The notes under the pieces: generated by a model
The model's database searches: none
Told to the model about the DNA's origin: nothing
The model's input: only the letters and a program-made list of their open reading frames with translations
Shown: positions 40,114 through 47,985 of the stretch, one piece after another
How positions within the stretch are numbered: the first letter of the stretch is position 1
Layout of the letters: each line of letters begins with the position of its first letter
Assembly: GCF_015476545.1 (NCBI RefSeq)
Contig: NZ_JADMKV010000032.1
Span: 1 to 49,150, forward strand
DNA from: Methylobacter sp. BlB1
Lineage (GTDB): Bacteria; Pseudomonadota; Gammaproteobacteria; Methylococcales; Methylomonadaceae
Length of the DNA: 49,150 bases
Direction of reading: 5' to 3'
Program-made: the position numbers and the translations under genes

Positions 40114-42792
40114 ATGGAACATAGCATGATTGCACCGCTCACCCCGGCAAATCGTCTCGAAGATATTGAACGGTTTGCTGGCAACAAGGGGAAATCCCTT
40201 TACCTGCTAGGAAACAATGGGGTTCCTGTGCCTGCCTGGATCATCCTGGGCACGGACGTCTTTCAATACTACCGGAAAGCGGTCGGTCTCGATAAGGTGA
40301 TTGCGGCTCTTTTAGAGAGCTTCAATGCGGACAATGCCGGCGACATAGCGGCTCAGATTCAAAATGCCGTGCTGTCGGCACCGCTGCCCGAAACGGTCAG
40401 CGCCTTGATCAAGGAAGCGCTGACTTCATTGGGGGAGGGGCCTGTCGCCATTCGCTCTTCCGGCAAGGAGGAGGACAGCAAGGACTTTTCCTTTGCCGGC
40501 CAGTTTGATACGTATCTGGGCATCGAAGGCCTGGATGACATCCTGCTCCATGTGCAGAAATGCTGGGCATCGGTGTATTCGGAGCGCTCGCTGCTGTATC
40601 GGCACCGCCACAATCTGGGCTTTGCCCATATCGATATTGCCGTCATTCTGCAACGGCTGGTCATGGCCGACCGCAGCGGCGTGGTATTTACCGTCAATCC
40701 CGCCAGCGGCAATGCCAATGAACTGGTCATCAGCGCCGTTTACGGCTTGGGGGAAGGACTGGTTTCAGGATTGGTGGACGCGGATACGGTCGTCGTCGAC
40801 AAGCGTAACGGCGCTCTGATCAGTCAGGTGATTGGGGAAAAAGCCCAGCAGGTAGGGCCGAACGGCAACATCAGCGATGTCCCGCCTGAGGCCCAGCAGC
40901 AATTGTCCCTGAGCAGCGAAAACATACAGGCGATCTGCGCGTCGGCCAGGCAGATCGAGCAGAACTTCAAAGCGCCGCAGGATATTGAATGGTGCCTGCA
41001 GGAAGGCCGTTTATGGATACTCCAGGCCAGGCCGGTCACGGCTTTCAAAGAGGAACCGAAAGGCGATTTTCAGATTTGGGACAATTCCAACATTATCGAG
41101 AACTATCCCGGTATCGTCAGTCCGTTGACCTTCACGTTCACACAAAACCTGTATTCGACAGTGTTTCGGGAATACTGCCGCCTATTGCGCATTCCCGAAA
41201 AACAGCTCAAGGAAATGGACGGCTTCCTCGGCTCGGTGCTGGGCTATATGAACGGGCGGGCCTATTACAACCTGCTGCATTGGTACAAACTGGTCGGCAC
41301 CAGCCCGTTTTATAACCTGGGCCATAAAATGCTGGAAGTCCAGATGGGGCTGGACGAGTCGCTGGACCTTGTCGCCTGCGAGGAAAAAATCCAGCCTTAC
41401 CACGCCGATTCCCGCCTTGAGTATCTTTGGATTCGCGCTTTGAGCGGGGCAATGTTTTTCTGGTATTTTTTTACGCTGAAAAAGCAGGTGCGCAAATTCC
41501 GTGCGGCCTTTTACAAACTGTACGAGACCTTCAATGCCATTGACTACAGCGAATTGCCCGCCGACCGGATCTATGCCCACAGCAAGCAGTTCGAGCAGGC
41601 GATTATCGCCCGTTGGGGCATCATGATTTCGCTGGAATCCTCCATCGGCTTGCCCTATGGCTTGTTAAGGCTCCTGATCCGCCGCTGGCTGCCCGATGCG
41701 CCTGACTGGCTGGAAGTCGCCGTAATCGGCGGCATTCATGATATGGAATCCATGGAGCCGGCCTTGAAAATGGCTGAGCTGGTCGGCCATGCCAGACAGA
41801 ATCCCGAATGGGAGCGCATTATCAGCCAGACGCCGGCAAAGCAATGCAGCCAAGCGTTGGCCGCGGCGGGAGCCGATGCGTTTCTGGCCCGGATTGACGC
41901 CTACATTGCCGCTTACGGCTATCGCAGCAACAATGAGCTGAAGCTGGAAGAGCCCGATTTGCGCGAGGAGCCCGGCGTATTGTTTGACATGCTGAAAGTG
42001 GCCCTGGCCACAGGCGCCAAAGAGCAGGGCGCGCCGGCGGCCTATGAGCGCGATCTGAAAGCGCTGCTTGATAAGGGACTGAATCCCGTGCAGCGCGTTC
42101 TGTTCAATATTGTCTTGCGCAAAGTCCAGTCTGCCATTCAGGCGCGGGAGACCGTGCGTTTTTGCCGCTCCCGAACGTTCGGCGTCTTCAGAAACATGTA
42201 CCGGGCCATAGGCAATGACTTTGCCCGCCATGGACTGTTTGACGACGGGCGGGATATTTTCTATCTGCGCCTTGAAGAATTGAAAGGCTGCTTCGAAGGC
42301 ATGGTTTCTGCCCGTGAGATAAAACCTTTAATTGTTCAGCGCAAGGCCGATATGGACGCTTATCGCGCAATGAAAGCCTTGCCACCGCGTTTTGTCACCT
42401 TCGGCTCGGTGCTCGGCTGGCTGCAGCGATGGTCGGAAACGGATGGTCAGCAGCATGAATCGGCCGCAGCCGATGACGGCAGCCGCGAGCTGCGCGGCAC
42501 GGCCTGTTCCCCCGGCTTTGTTGAAGGCCATGTCCAGATCGTGCAGGAGCCCGGCGAGTTCACGGGCGGCATCCTGGCCACTTACCGCACGGACCCGGGC
42601 TGGGTGGCCGTGTTTCCGTTTGCCGAGGCGCTGCTGATCGAGCGCGGCAGTCCGCTGACGCATGCGGCGATTGTCGCCAGAGAAGTCGGTTTGCCCACGA
42701 TCGTGCAAATACCGAAACTGACCCAAATGCTCAAATCCGGCATGCGGGTCAGAGTCAACGGCCAGTCAGGCACGGTCACCATTCTGGACTGA
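40114..42792 (+). CDS. PEP-synthase/rifampin-phosphotransferase-like enzyme
   Basis: 892 residues from ATG 40114. The N-terminal third is an ATP-grasp/PEP-pyruvate-binding domain (AIRSSGKEEDSKDFSFAGQF, VFTVNPASGNANELVI). The last 90 residues are the swivelling phospho-histidine domain with His850 in RGSPLTHAAIVAREVG. The middle (about 330-750) lacks the PEP synthase TIM barrel and resembles the substrate domain of rifampin phosphotransferases. The enzyme would move the beta-phosphate of ATP through His850 to a small-molecule acceptor. It follows the nucleotidyltransferase gene by 13 bases and lies in the middle of the operon. Confidence 0.82.
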   Translation: MEHSMIAPLTPANRLEDIERFAGNKGKSLYLLGNNGVPVPAWIILGTDVFQYYRKAVGLDKVIAALLESFNADNAGDIAAQIQNAVLSAPLPETVSALIKEALTSLGEGPVAIRSSGKEEDSKDFSFAGQFDTYLGIEGLDDILLHVQKCWASVYSERSLLYRHRHNLGFAHIDIAVILQRLVMADRSGVVFTVNPASGNANELVISAVYGLGEGLVSGLVDADTVVVDKRNGALISQVIGEKAQQVGPNGNISDVPPEAQQQLSLSSENIQAICASARQIEQNFKAPQDIEWCLQEGRLWILQARPVTAFKEEPKGDFQIWDNSNIIENYPGIVSPLTFTFTQNLYSTVFREYCRLLRIPEKQLKEMDGFLGSVLGYMNGRAYYNLLHWYKLVGTSPFYNLGHKMLEVQMGLDESLDLVACEEKIQPYHADSRLEYLWIRALSGAMFFWYFFTLKKQVRKFRAAFYKLYETFNAIDYSELPADRIYAHSKQFEQAIIARWGIMISLESSIGLPYGLLRLLIRRWLPDAPDWLEVAVIGGIHDMESMEPALKMAELVGHARQNPEWERIISQTPAKQCSQALAAAGADAFLARIDAYIAAYGYRSNNELKLEEPDLREEPGVLFDMLKVALATGAKEQGAPAAYERDLKALLDKGLNPVQRVLFNIVLRKVQSAIQARETVRFCRSRTFGVFRNMYRAIGNDFARHGLFDDGRDIFYLRLEELKGCFEGMVSAREIKPLIVQRKADMDAYRAMKALPPRFVTFGSVLGWLQRWSETDGQQHESAAADDGSRELRGTACSPGFVEGHVQIVQEPGEFTGGILATYRTDPGWVAVFPFAEALLIERGSPLTHAAIVAREVGLPTIVQIPKLTQMLKSGMRVRVNGQSGTVTILD

Positions 42793-42861
42793 GGGCTGAA
42801 CCGATCAGTCTTTTATTGCCGAACGATCCCTTATCCATTTTGAAAAAGCCGGTTTGCATTT

Positions 42862-44577
42862 ATGAGTGAAACCCTTGCCGATATTTTGTTTGCACTGCCG
42901 CACGACGAAGAGCGCGGCATGCGTTTCATTACGCAACAAAACGAAGAACACTATTATCCCTGGCATTTGCTGCGGCAGCAGGCGCAACGGGTCGCCGCCA
43001 ATCTGCAGTTCATGGGCGTCAAAAAAGGCGACCGCATCGCGCTGGTGATTGCCGAGCAGGAATATTTCATGCTCGGTTTTCTCGGCGCCCTGCTGGCGGG
43101 CGCGGTGCCGGTGCCCATGTCCTCGAATTTTATTGCCACGACCCGCAGCCGGCACAGTTATTTCGCCACGCTCGGCCACATCATTCAGGCCGCCGGCGCC
43201 CGCATGCTGCTGTGCATGGCGGCGCATGAAACTTTTTTGCAACAGGGTTTGCGCGATGCAAGCGGGGCAACCGTCAATCCGGCTTTGCTGGCCGTCGAGA
43301 CTTTGCTGGCAGCAGAAGGCGGCGCTTTTAATCCGCCCAAAGTGAGCGGCAGCGACCTGTGCTTTCTGCAGTTCACCTCCGGCAGCACGTCGATGCCCAA
43401 GGGGGCGATGGTCAGCCATGGCAATGTCATCGCCAACGCCAGAGCCTTTCTCGGCAATAAAGGCAGTCTGAAAAGGCGCGATGACGATATTACTCTGGGC
43501 TGGGTGCCGTTCTACCATGACATGGGACTGATGTGTTTTGGCCTGGGGCCTTTGGTGGTTGATCTGCCGGCGGTCCTGATTCCAACCGAACGCTTCGCCA
43601 GACAGCCCTGGTACTGGATGATGGCGATATCGCAATACCGCGCGTCCATCACGTTCGCCCCGAATTTTGCTTTCGATATCGCCGCCCGCCTGACGCGCGA
43701 GCGGCACTTGGCCGGCATGGATTTGAGCCGGCTGCGCGCGGCCGGCTGCGGCTCGGAACCGATAAACCCGAAAGTCCTGCGTCAATTCTCTGCCTGTTTC
43801 GCGCCGGCAGGATTGCGTGCGACGGCCCTGATGCCTTGCTATGGCATGGCGGAAGCTACGGTAGGCATTTCTTTTCACACGGTCGATGCGCCGATCATCA
43901 CCGATCTCGTCGATGCCAGCGCCTTGCGCAACGGTGAAGCGCTGCCGGCTCAGGCCGGCAGCGGGCAGACTGCGGAAATGATCAGCTGCGGGCAGGTCAT
44001 TCCTGACCACCAGCTTAAAATTGTCGGCCCGGACGGCCAGGCCTTGCCTGAGCGCCAGGTGGGGGAGATCTGTTTTTCCGGTGCAAGCGTTACGCAGGGC
44101 TATTACCGGAATCAGGATGCAACCCTGGAAAGCTACCGGGACGGCTGGCTGCACACCGGGGATCTGGGCTATATCGCCCAGGGCGAACTGTATATCTGCG
44201 GCCGGCTCAAAGACCTGGTCATTATCCATGGCGTCAACTACTATCCGCAGGATATCGAGTGGATCGCCTCGCAGGCCGAAGGGATCAGGCCCAATAAAGT
44301 GGTTGCCTTCAGCGTCATGCGCCATGGCCAAGAATGCCTGATACTGTGCGTCGAGCCCAATAGTTATAAAAATATCGAGGCCCTTAAACATGCTCTGGTT
44401 GAAGACGTCGAGAAAGGGCTGGGGCTGCGCATCAGCGAGGTCGTGGTCTTAAAATCGGGCGCTCTGCCCCTGACCTCGAGCGGCAAGGTACAGCGGCGCA
44501 AAACCAAAGCCCTGTTTGAGAACGGGGATCTGCAGGCCTATGAGGAACTGGATGAGGCGGAAAGCCTCCCGGCGTAA
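42862..44577 (+). CDS. Fatty acyl-AMP ligase
   Basis: 571 residues. The adenylate-forming P-loop FTSGSTSMPKG is at 171-181; GWVPFYHDMGL, AGCGSEPI, MPCYGMAEAT and GWLHTGDLGYI follow in order. These match FAALs (as in mycobacterial FadD and PKS-loading ligases). SSGKVQRRKTKAL near the end has the catalytic Lys. It activates a fatty acid as acyl-AMP and loads it on an ACP, here most likely that at 35344-35652. The ribosome site is weak. A separate LuxE gene follows, giving a second acyl-activating enzyme. Confidence 0.88.
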   Translation: MSETLADILFALPHDEERGMRFITQQNEEHYYPWHLLRQQAQRVAANLQFMGVKKGDRIALVIAEQEYFMLGFLGALLAGAVPVPMSSNFIATTRSRHSYFATLGHIIQAAGARMLLCMAAHETFLQQGLRDASGATVNPALLAVETLLAAEGGAFNPPKVSGSDLCFLQFTSGSTSMPKGAMVSHGNVIANARAFLGNKGSLKRRDDDITLGWVPFYHDMGLMCFGLGPLVVDLPAVLIPTERFARQPWYWMMAISQYRASITFAPNFAFDIAARLTRERHLAGMDLSRLRAAGCGSEPINPKVLRQFSACFAPAGLRATALMPCYGMAEATVGISFHTVDAPIITDLVDASALRNGEALPAQAGSGQTAEMISCGQVIPDHQLKIVGPDGQALPERQVGEICFSGASVTQGYYRNQDATLESYRDGWLHTGDLGYIAQGELYICGRLKDLVIIHGVNYYPQDIEWIASQAEGIRPNKVVAFSVMRHGQECLILCVEPNSYKNIEALKHALVEDVEKGLGLRISEVVVLKSGALPLTSSGKVQRRKTKALFENGDLQAYEELDEAESLPA

Positions 44578-44683
44578 TCCCAGGCGATCGCCGGCAGCCC
44601 GTTGCCAGAAGCATAATTCATATTCACAAAAGCCATGACTCCTAGATTGATTCAAATGACTACCCATTCCATTCAGGCCTGCC

Positions 44684-45745
44684 ATGTTCCGTTATAAAGA
44701 TCCGTTCGTACAAAACCTGGCTGAGCAGATAGCCGCCCTTATTTCAGGCGAAGCCATCGACAGAGAGTCTGTCGAGCAGGCATTGGAAGAGCTTGCCTTG
44801 GCCAACCTGCCTCAGCTTGCCGACTACTGGCGAAAAACCGGCTGCCGTCTGGGCATACCGGATGCCGCCTTTAAAAACAGTCATGTCTACTATTTTCCGG
44901 ACCAGCCCGCGGCAAGGGTTTTTCGAACCAGCGGCACCAGCGGCGCCGATAGGGGAGCCGCCTGTTATTCGCCCTTGGGACTGAAGCTGATGGACCTTTC
45001 GATCATCGAAAACGCCAGACGGCATCTTATTCAAGAACTGGACATGCCCGTCATCATCCGCTTCGTGCCTACCGTTTCACAGGCGCCGGAGATGATCATG
45101 GCTTATGGCATGGAACTGATCGCGACGACGTTTGGCGACAAGTCCCGTAGCGCTTCGGTCATCACCGGCAACGGCGTCGATTTCGAGCGTCTGCGTTCCA
45201 TTCTGGACCAGGCCGTCAGCGACGATCAGCCTGTGGTTCTGCTGGGCGGTTCGTTCGCGTTTGTAAATATCTGCGATGCGCTGGAAAAGCTCGGGTGGTC
45301 ATGGCAGTTGCCTGAAGGTTCAAGAACGCTGGACGGCGGGGGCTTTAAGGGGCGTTCCCGCGTCGTCAGGGCCGGCGAGCTGAGATCGGCCATCACGAAA
45401 ACGTTCGGCATTCCGGCCGGACGGGCTTTCAATGTCTTTGGCATGACCGAACTGGCGAGCCAGCTTTATGACGCCAATGACCGCGAGATAGGCCCGCTCG
45501 ACGAACGCCCCAAACGCAATCTGCCGTTTCTGCAGGCGCGGGTCCGGGACAGTTATACGCTGGCCTACTGCGATAGGGGCGAGGGGCTGGTTGAAATTAT
45601 GGATTCGTGCATCATCGACCGTCCTCATCGCGTATTGACCGGCGACCTGGGGCTGGCGTCCGAGGACGGCGTAGCCATTATCGGCCGAGTAGAGCGCGGA
45701 CAAGCCCGCGGCTGCTCTTTGTCTCTGGAAAGCATTAAATTCTGA
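44684..45745 (+). CDS. LuxE-type acyl-protein synthetase
   Basis: 353 residues. The signature RTSGTSGADRG (81-91) is the phosphate-binding loop. QAPEMIMAYGMELIATTFGD, and VLLGGSFAFVNICDALE lie in the middle, and NVFGMTELASQLYD near the adenylate site. In luminous bacteria LuxE activates fatty acid as acyl-AMP and passes it to LuxC, which reduces it to aldehyde. The LuxC gene follows four bases later. No luciferase (LuxA/B) or LuxD thioesterase is present, so the aldehyde is an intermediate for biosynthesis, not for light. Confidence 0.88.
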   Translation: MFRYKDPFVQNLAEQIAALISGEAIDRESVEQALEELALANLPQLADYWRKTGCRLGIPDAAFKNSHVYYFPDQPAARVFRTSGTSGADRGAACYSPLGLKLMDLSIIENARRHLIQELDMPVIIRFVPTVSQAPEMIMAYGMELIATTFGDKSRSASVITGNGVDFERLRSILDQAVSDDQPVVLLGGSFAFVNICDALEKLGWSWQLPEGSRTLDGGGFKGRSRVVRAGELRSAITKTFGIPAGRAFNVFGMTELASQLYDANDREIGPLDERPKRNLPFLQARVRDSYTLAYCDRGEGLVEIMDSCIIDRPHRVLTGDLGLASEDGVAIIGRVERGQARGCSLSLESIKF

Positions 45746-45748
45746 CTT

Positions 45749-47194
45749 ATGCCTACTAATCGTAATATTTCCTGGATACCCGCCTGGGTGGATGCCAGCC
45801 AGCTGGAAACCTTCAATGCCAATATCATCAATGACCAGGGCGGTCAGCCGTGGCGGTGCACCCGGCCCTTGAGCGATCGCTGGAGCGTCATTGCCGATGG
45901 GCTCAGAGAGTCAACGGCTGCGCTGCGGGCCATGCCCATCGCCCATATTGTCGAGACGATCGATAAAGTCACCGCCAAATGGTGTGACCGGAACTGGCCG
46001 GTGCGGCAGGCGGCGCGTGCGGCCGTCGTTGAAGCGACCGGCTTTTCTGCGGAAGCGGTTGACAGAAGCTTCGATGTCGAACTGAAAAACTACCGGGCCG
46101 ATTCCCTGTGGCGGGTGTTATACCGCGAGCTGGGCGATGCGGCAGCACTGGACGGTTTCGTGGCCGATGCCAGACTGCCGGGGCGCACTTACGCCATAGG
46201 CCCCGAGCTTACGCTGGCGATCTTTACCGGCAACGTGCCGGGCTTGCCGGCGCTGTCCATGGTCAGAGCCTTGCTGGCCAAGTCGGCAGTCATCGCCAAA
46301 GTAGCCAGCGGGGAGCCTACTTTTGCCGCCCGTTTTGCGGCAAGCCTGGCTGAAGAGGACGCGCGCATAGGCGACGCCCTGTTGGTCACTTACTGGGAAC
46401 GCCATGAGCGCGACCTGCTGAAAACCGTTCTGTCTCAGGCAGAAGCCGTCATCGCTTATGGCAGCATCGAAGCCTGCCGTTCGGTTCGGGAATTGGCCCG
46501 CGATAACCGCATTTACATGGAACACGGCCATAAGTTCTCCGCGGGGCTTGTGGGGCGCGACTATCTGGCCCGGGTCGGGGCGCCGGTCATTGCCGGGCGC
46601 ATTGCCGAGGATGTAGGCACATTCAATCAGCATGCCTGCATCGCGCCGCAGGTTTATTTCGTGGAAGGCGACAGGGCGGCCGTCCATAAGCTGGGCGATG
46701 AGCTCAGCCGGGCCATGCAGGCTTACGCCGAAAAATACCCTTTGGGCAACTTAAGGCTCAAGGATGCCCAGACCCTGCAATTGCAGCGTGCGGCGCAGGC
46801 TTGGAAGGCGACCGTCGCCGATGCCGATAGCGGCTTATGGCAGGATTCCGCGCTGAACTGGACCATAGCGATTGAAAAAGACCTGGCTGAGCACAGCCTG
46901 TCAGGCAACCGTTACATCGGGCTTATTCCCGTGGACAGTCTGGAACAGGCACTGAAAGCGCTGCGGCCCTATGGCGAATTTCTGCAGAATCTTGCCTTGG
47001 GCGCTGATGAGCCTGAACTGTCGGTTCTGGCGAGACGGGCGGCATTGCTGGGCGCCAGCCGTATCTGCCAGCCGGGACGCATGGCGGAGCCCAGCATGAT
47101 GTGGCATCATGACGGCCAGATGTGCGTCGCCGGGCTGTTGCGCTGGTGCGACATAGAAATGCACGACGCTTTACATGAACAGGAAGAACAATAA
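45749..47194 (+). CDS. LuxC-type acyl-CoA/acyl-protein reductase
   Basis: 481 residues, the usual LuxC length. It has the aldehyde-dehydrogenase fold: GNVPGLPALSMVRALLAKSA (161-180) binds NADPH, and Cys297 in FNQHACIAPQ should hold the acyl group. It reduces an activated acyl chain to a fatty aldehyde with NADPH. Its stop overlaps the start of the next gene (TAATG at 47192-47196). With LuxE just upstream (four-base gap) it forms a fatty-acid reductase pair. Confidence 0.88.
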   Translation: MPTNRNISWIPAWVDASQLETFNANIINDQGGQPWRCTRPLSDRWSVIADGLRESTAALRAMPIAHIVETIDKVTAKWCDRNWPVRQAARAAVVEATGFSAEAVDRSFDVELKNYRADSLWRVLYRELGDAAALDGFVADARLPGRTYAIGPELTLAIFTGNVPGLPALSMVRALLAKSAVIAKVASGEPTFAARFAASLAEEDARIGDALLVTYWERHERDLLKTVLSQAEAVIAYGSIEACRSVRELARDNRIYMEHGHKFSAGLVGRDYLARVGAPVIAGRIAEDVGTFNQHACIAPQVYFVEGDRAAVHKLGDELSRAMQAYAEKYPLGNLRLKDAQTLQLQRAAQAWKATVADADSGLWQDSALNWTIAIEKDLAEHSLSGNRYIGLIPVDSLEQALKALRPYGEFLQNLALGADEPELSVLARRAALLGASRICQPGRMAEPSMMWHHDGQMCVAGLLRWCDIEMHDALHEQEEQ

Positions 47195-47982
47195 TGCGCA
47201 GATTTCATTTGTTTGAAACAGTCGACTTGAACTGGTGGCCGCAGGTTTTGCGCGACGGCGTCATGGACTGGCTACGGTTTATGATAGACAGCCACAAGAA
47301 CTTCAATCTTATGGCGCCCAGGCTGCGCGATACGCTGGATAAAATGGGCACCAGCCAGATTATCGATTTATGCGCCGGCGGTTCCGGGCCCTGGCTGACG
47401 CTGGCGGCGGAACTGGAGAAAACCGGCGAGGTGCAAATTCTCCTGACCGATTTTTTCCCCAATGAGAAAGCCTTTCGCTACACGCTGGAGCAGTCCGGCG
47501 GCCGCATCCGCTTTCACCCTGAGCGCGTGGATGCCAGGAACGTGCCTTCATCGCTGAAAGGCGTGCGCACCATTTTTAGCGCGTTGCATCATTTTCGTCC
47601 TGACCAGGTGCAGGCGATTCTCGCCGATGCCGTCAACACCCGGCAGGCGATCGTGGTCATTGAGGGCTCCGATCACCGTCTATACGGCAGTCTGTTAATG
47701 CTGACCATGCCGCTGTTCATGCTGCTGTTGATGCCTTTCGTCAAGCCGTTTCGCTGGTCGCGCCTGTTTTTTACCTATCTGGTCCCCATCCTGCCAATAG
47801 CCGGCCTGTGGGACGGCATGGTCTCCATGCTGCGCACCTACACACCTGATGAACTGCGCGAAATCATCGACCGCATTCCAGGGCAGGAGGCGTTTTCCTG
47901 GGACATCGGCACGCAGGCGATCCCCGGCTCGCCCATAGGCATTACCTATCTTATCGGCACTCCAGACTCAACAGTTTCTTAA
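47194..47982 (+). CDS. Methyltransferase-fold protein with membrane segments
   Basis: 262 residues. IIDLCAGGSGPWLTLAAELE (56-75) matches motif I of SAM-dependent methyltransferases. ILLTDFFPNEKAFRY supplies the acidic residue after strand 2 and ALHHFRPDQVQAILADAV the motif-4 region. Residues about 165-215 are hydrophobic (SLLMLTMPLFMLLLMPFV, LVPILPIAGLW), probably one membrane hairpin or two helices. This is unusual for class I enzymes and would hold it at the membrane, near a lipid substrate. Its TAATG overlap with the LuxC gene ties it to the aldehyde step. Confidence 0.7.
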   Translation: MRRFHLFETVDLNWWPQVLRDGVMDWLRFMIDSHKNFNLMAPRLRDTLDKMGTSQIIDLCAGGSGPWLTLAAELEKTGEVQILLTDFFPNEKAFRYTLEQSGGRIRFHPERVDARNVPSSLKGVRTIFSALHHFRPDQVQAILADAVNTRQAIVVIEGSDHRLYGSLLMLTMPLFMLLLMPFVKPFRWSRLFFTYLVPILPIAGLWDGMVSMLRTYTPDELREIIDRIPGQEAFSWDIGTQAIPGSPIGITYLIGTPDSTVS

Positions 47983-47985
47983 ACC

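Noticed and set aside
44684-47194. Bioluminescence operon
   Set aside because: LuxE and LuxC are present but LuxA, LuxB and LuxD are absent, and the neighbours are biosynthetic.
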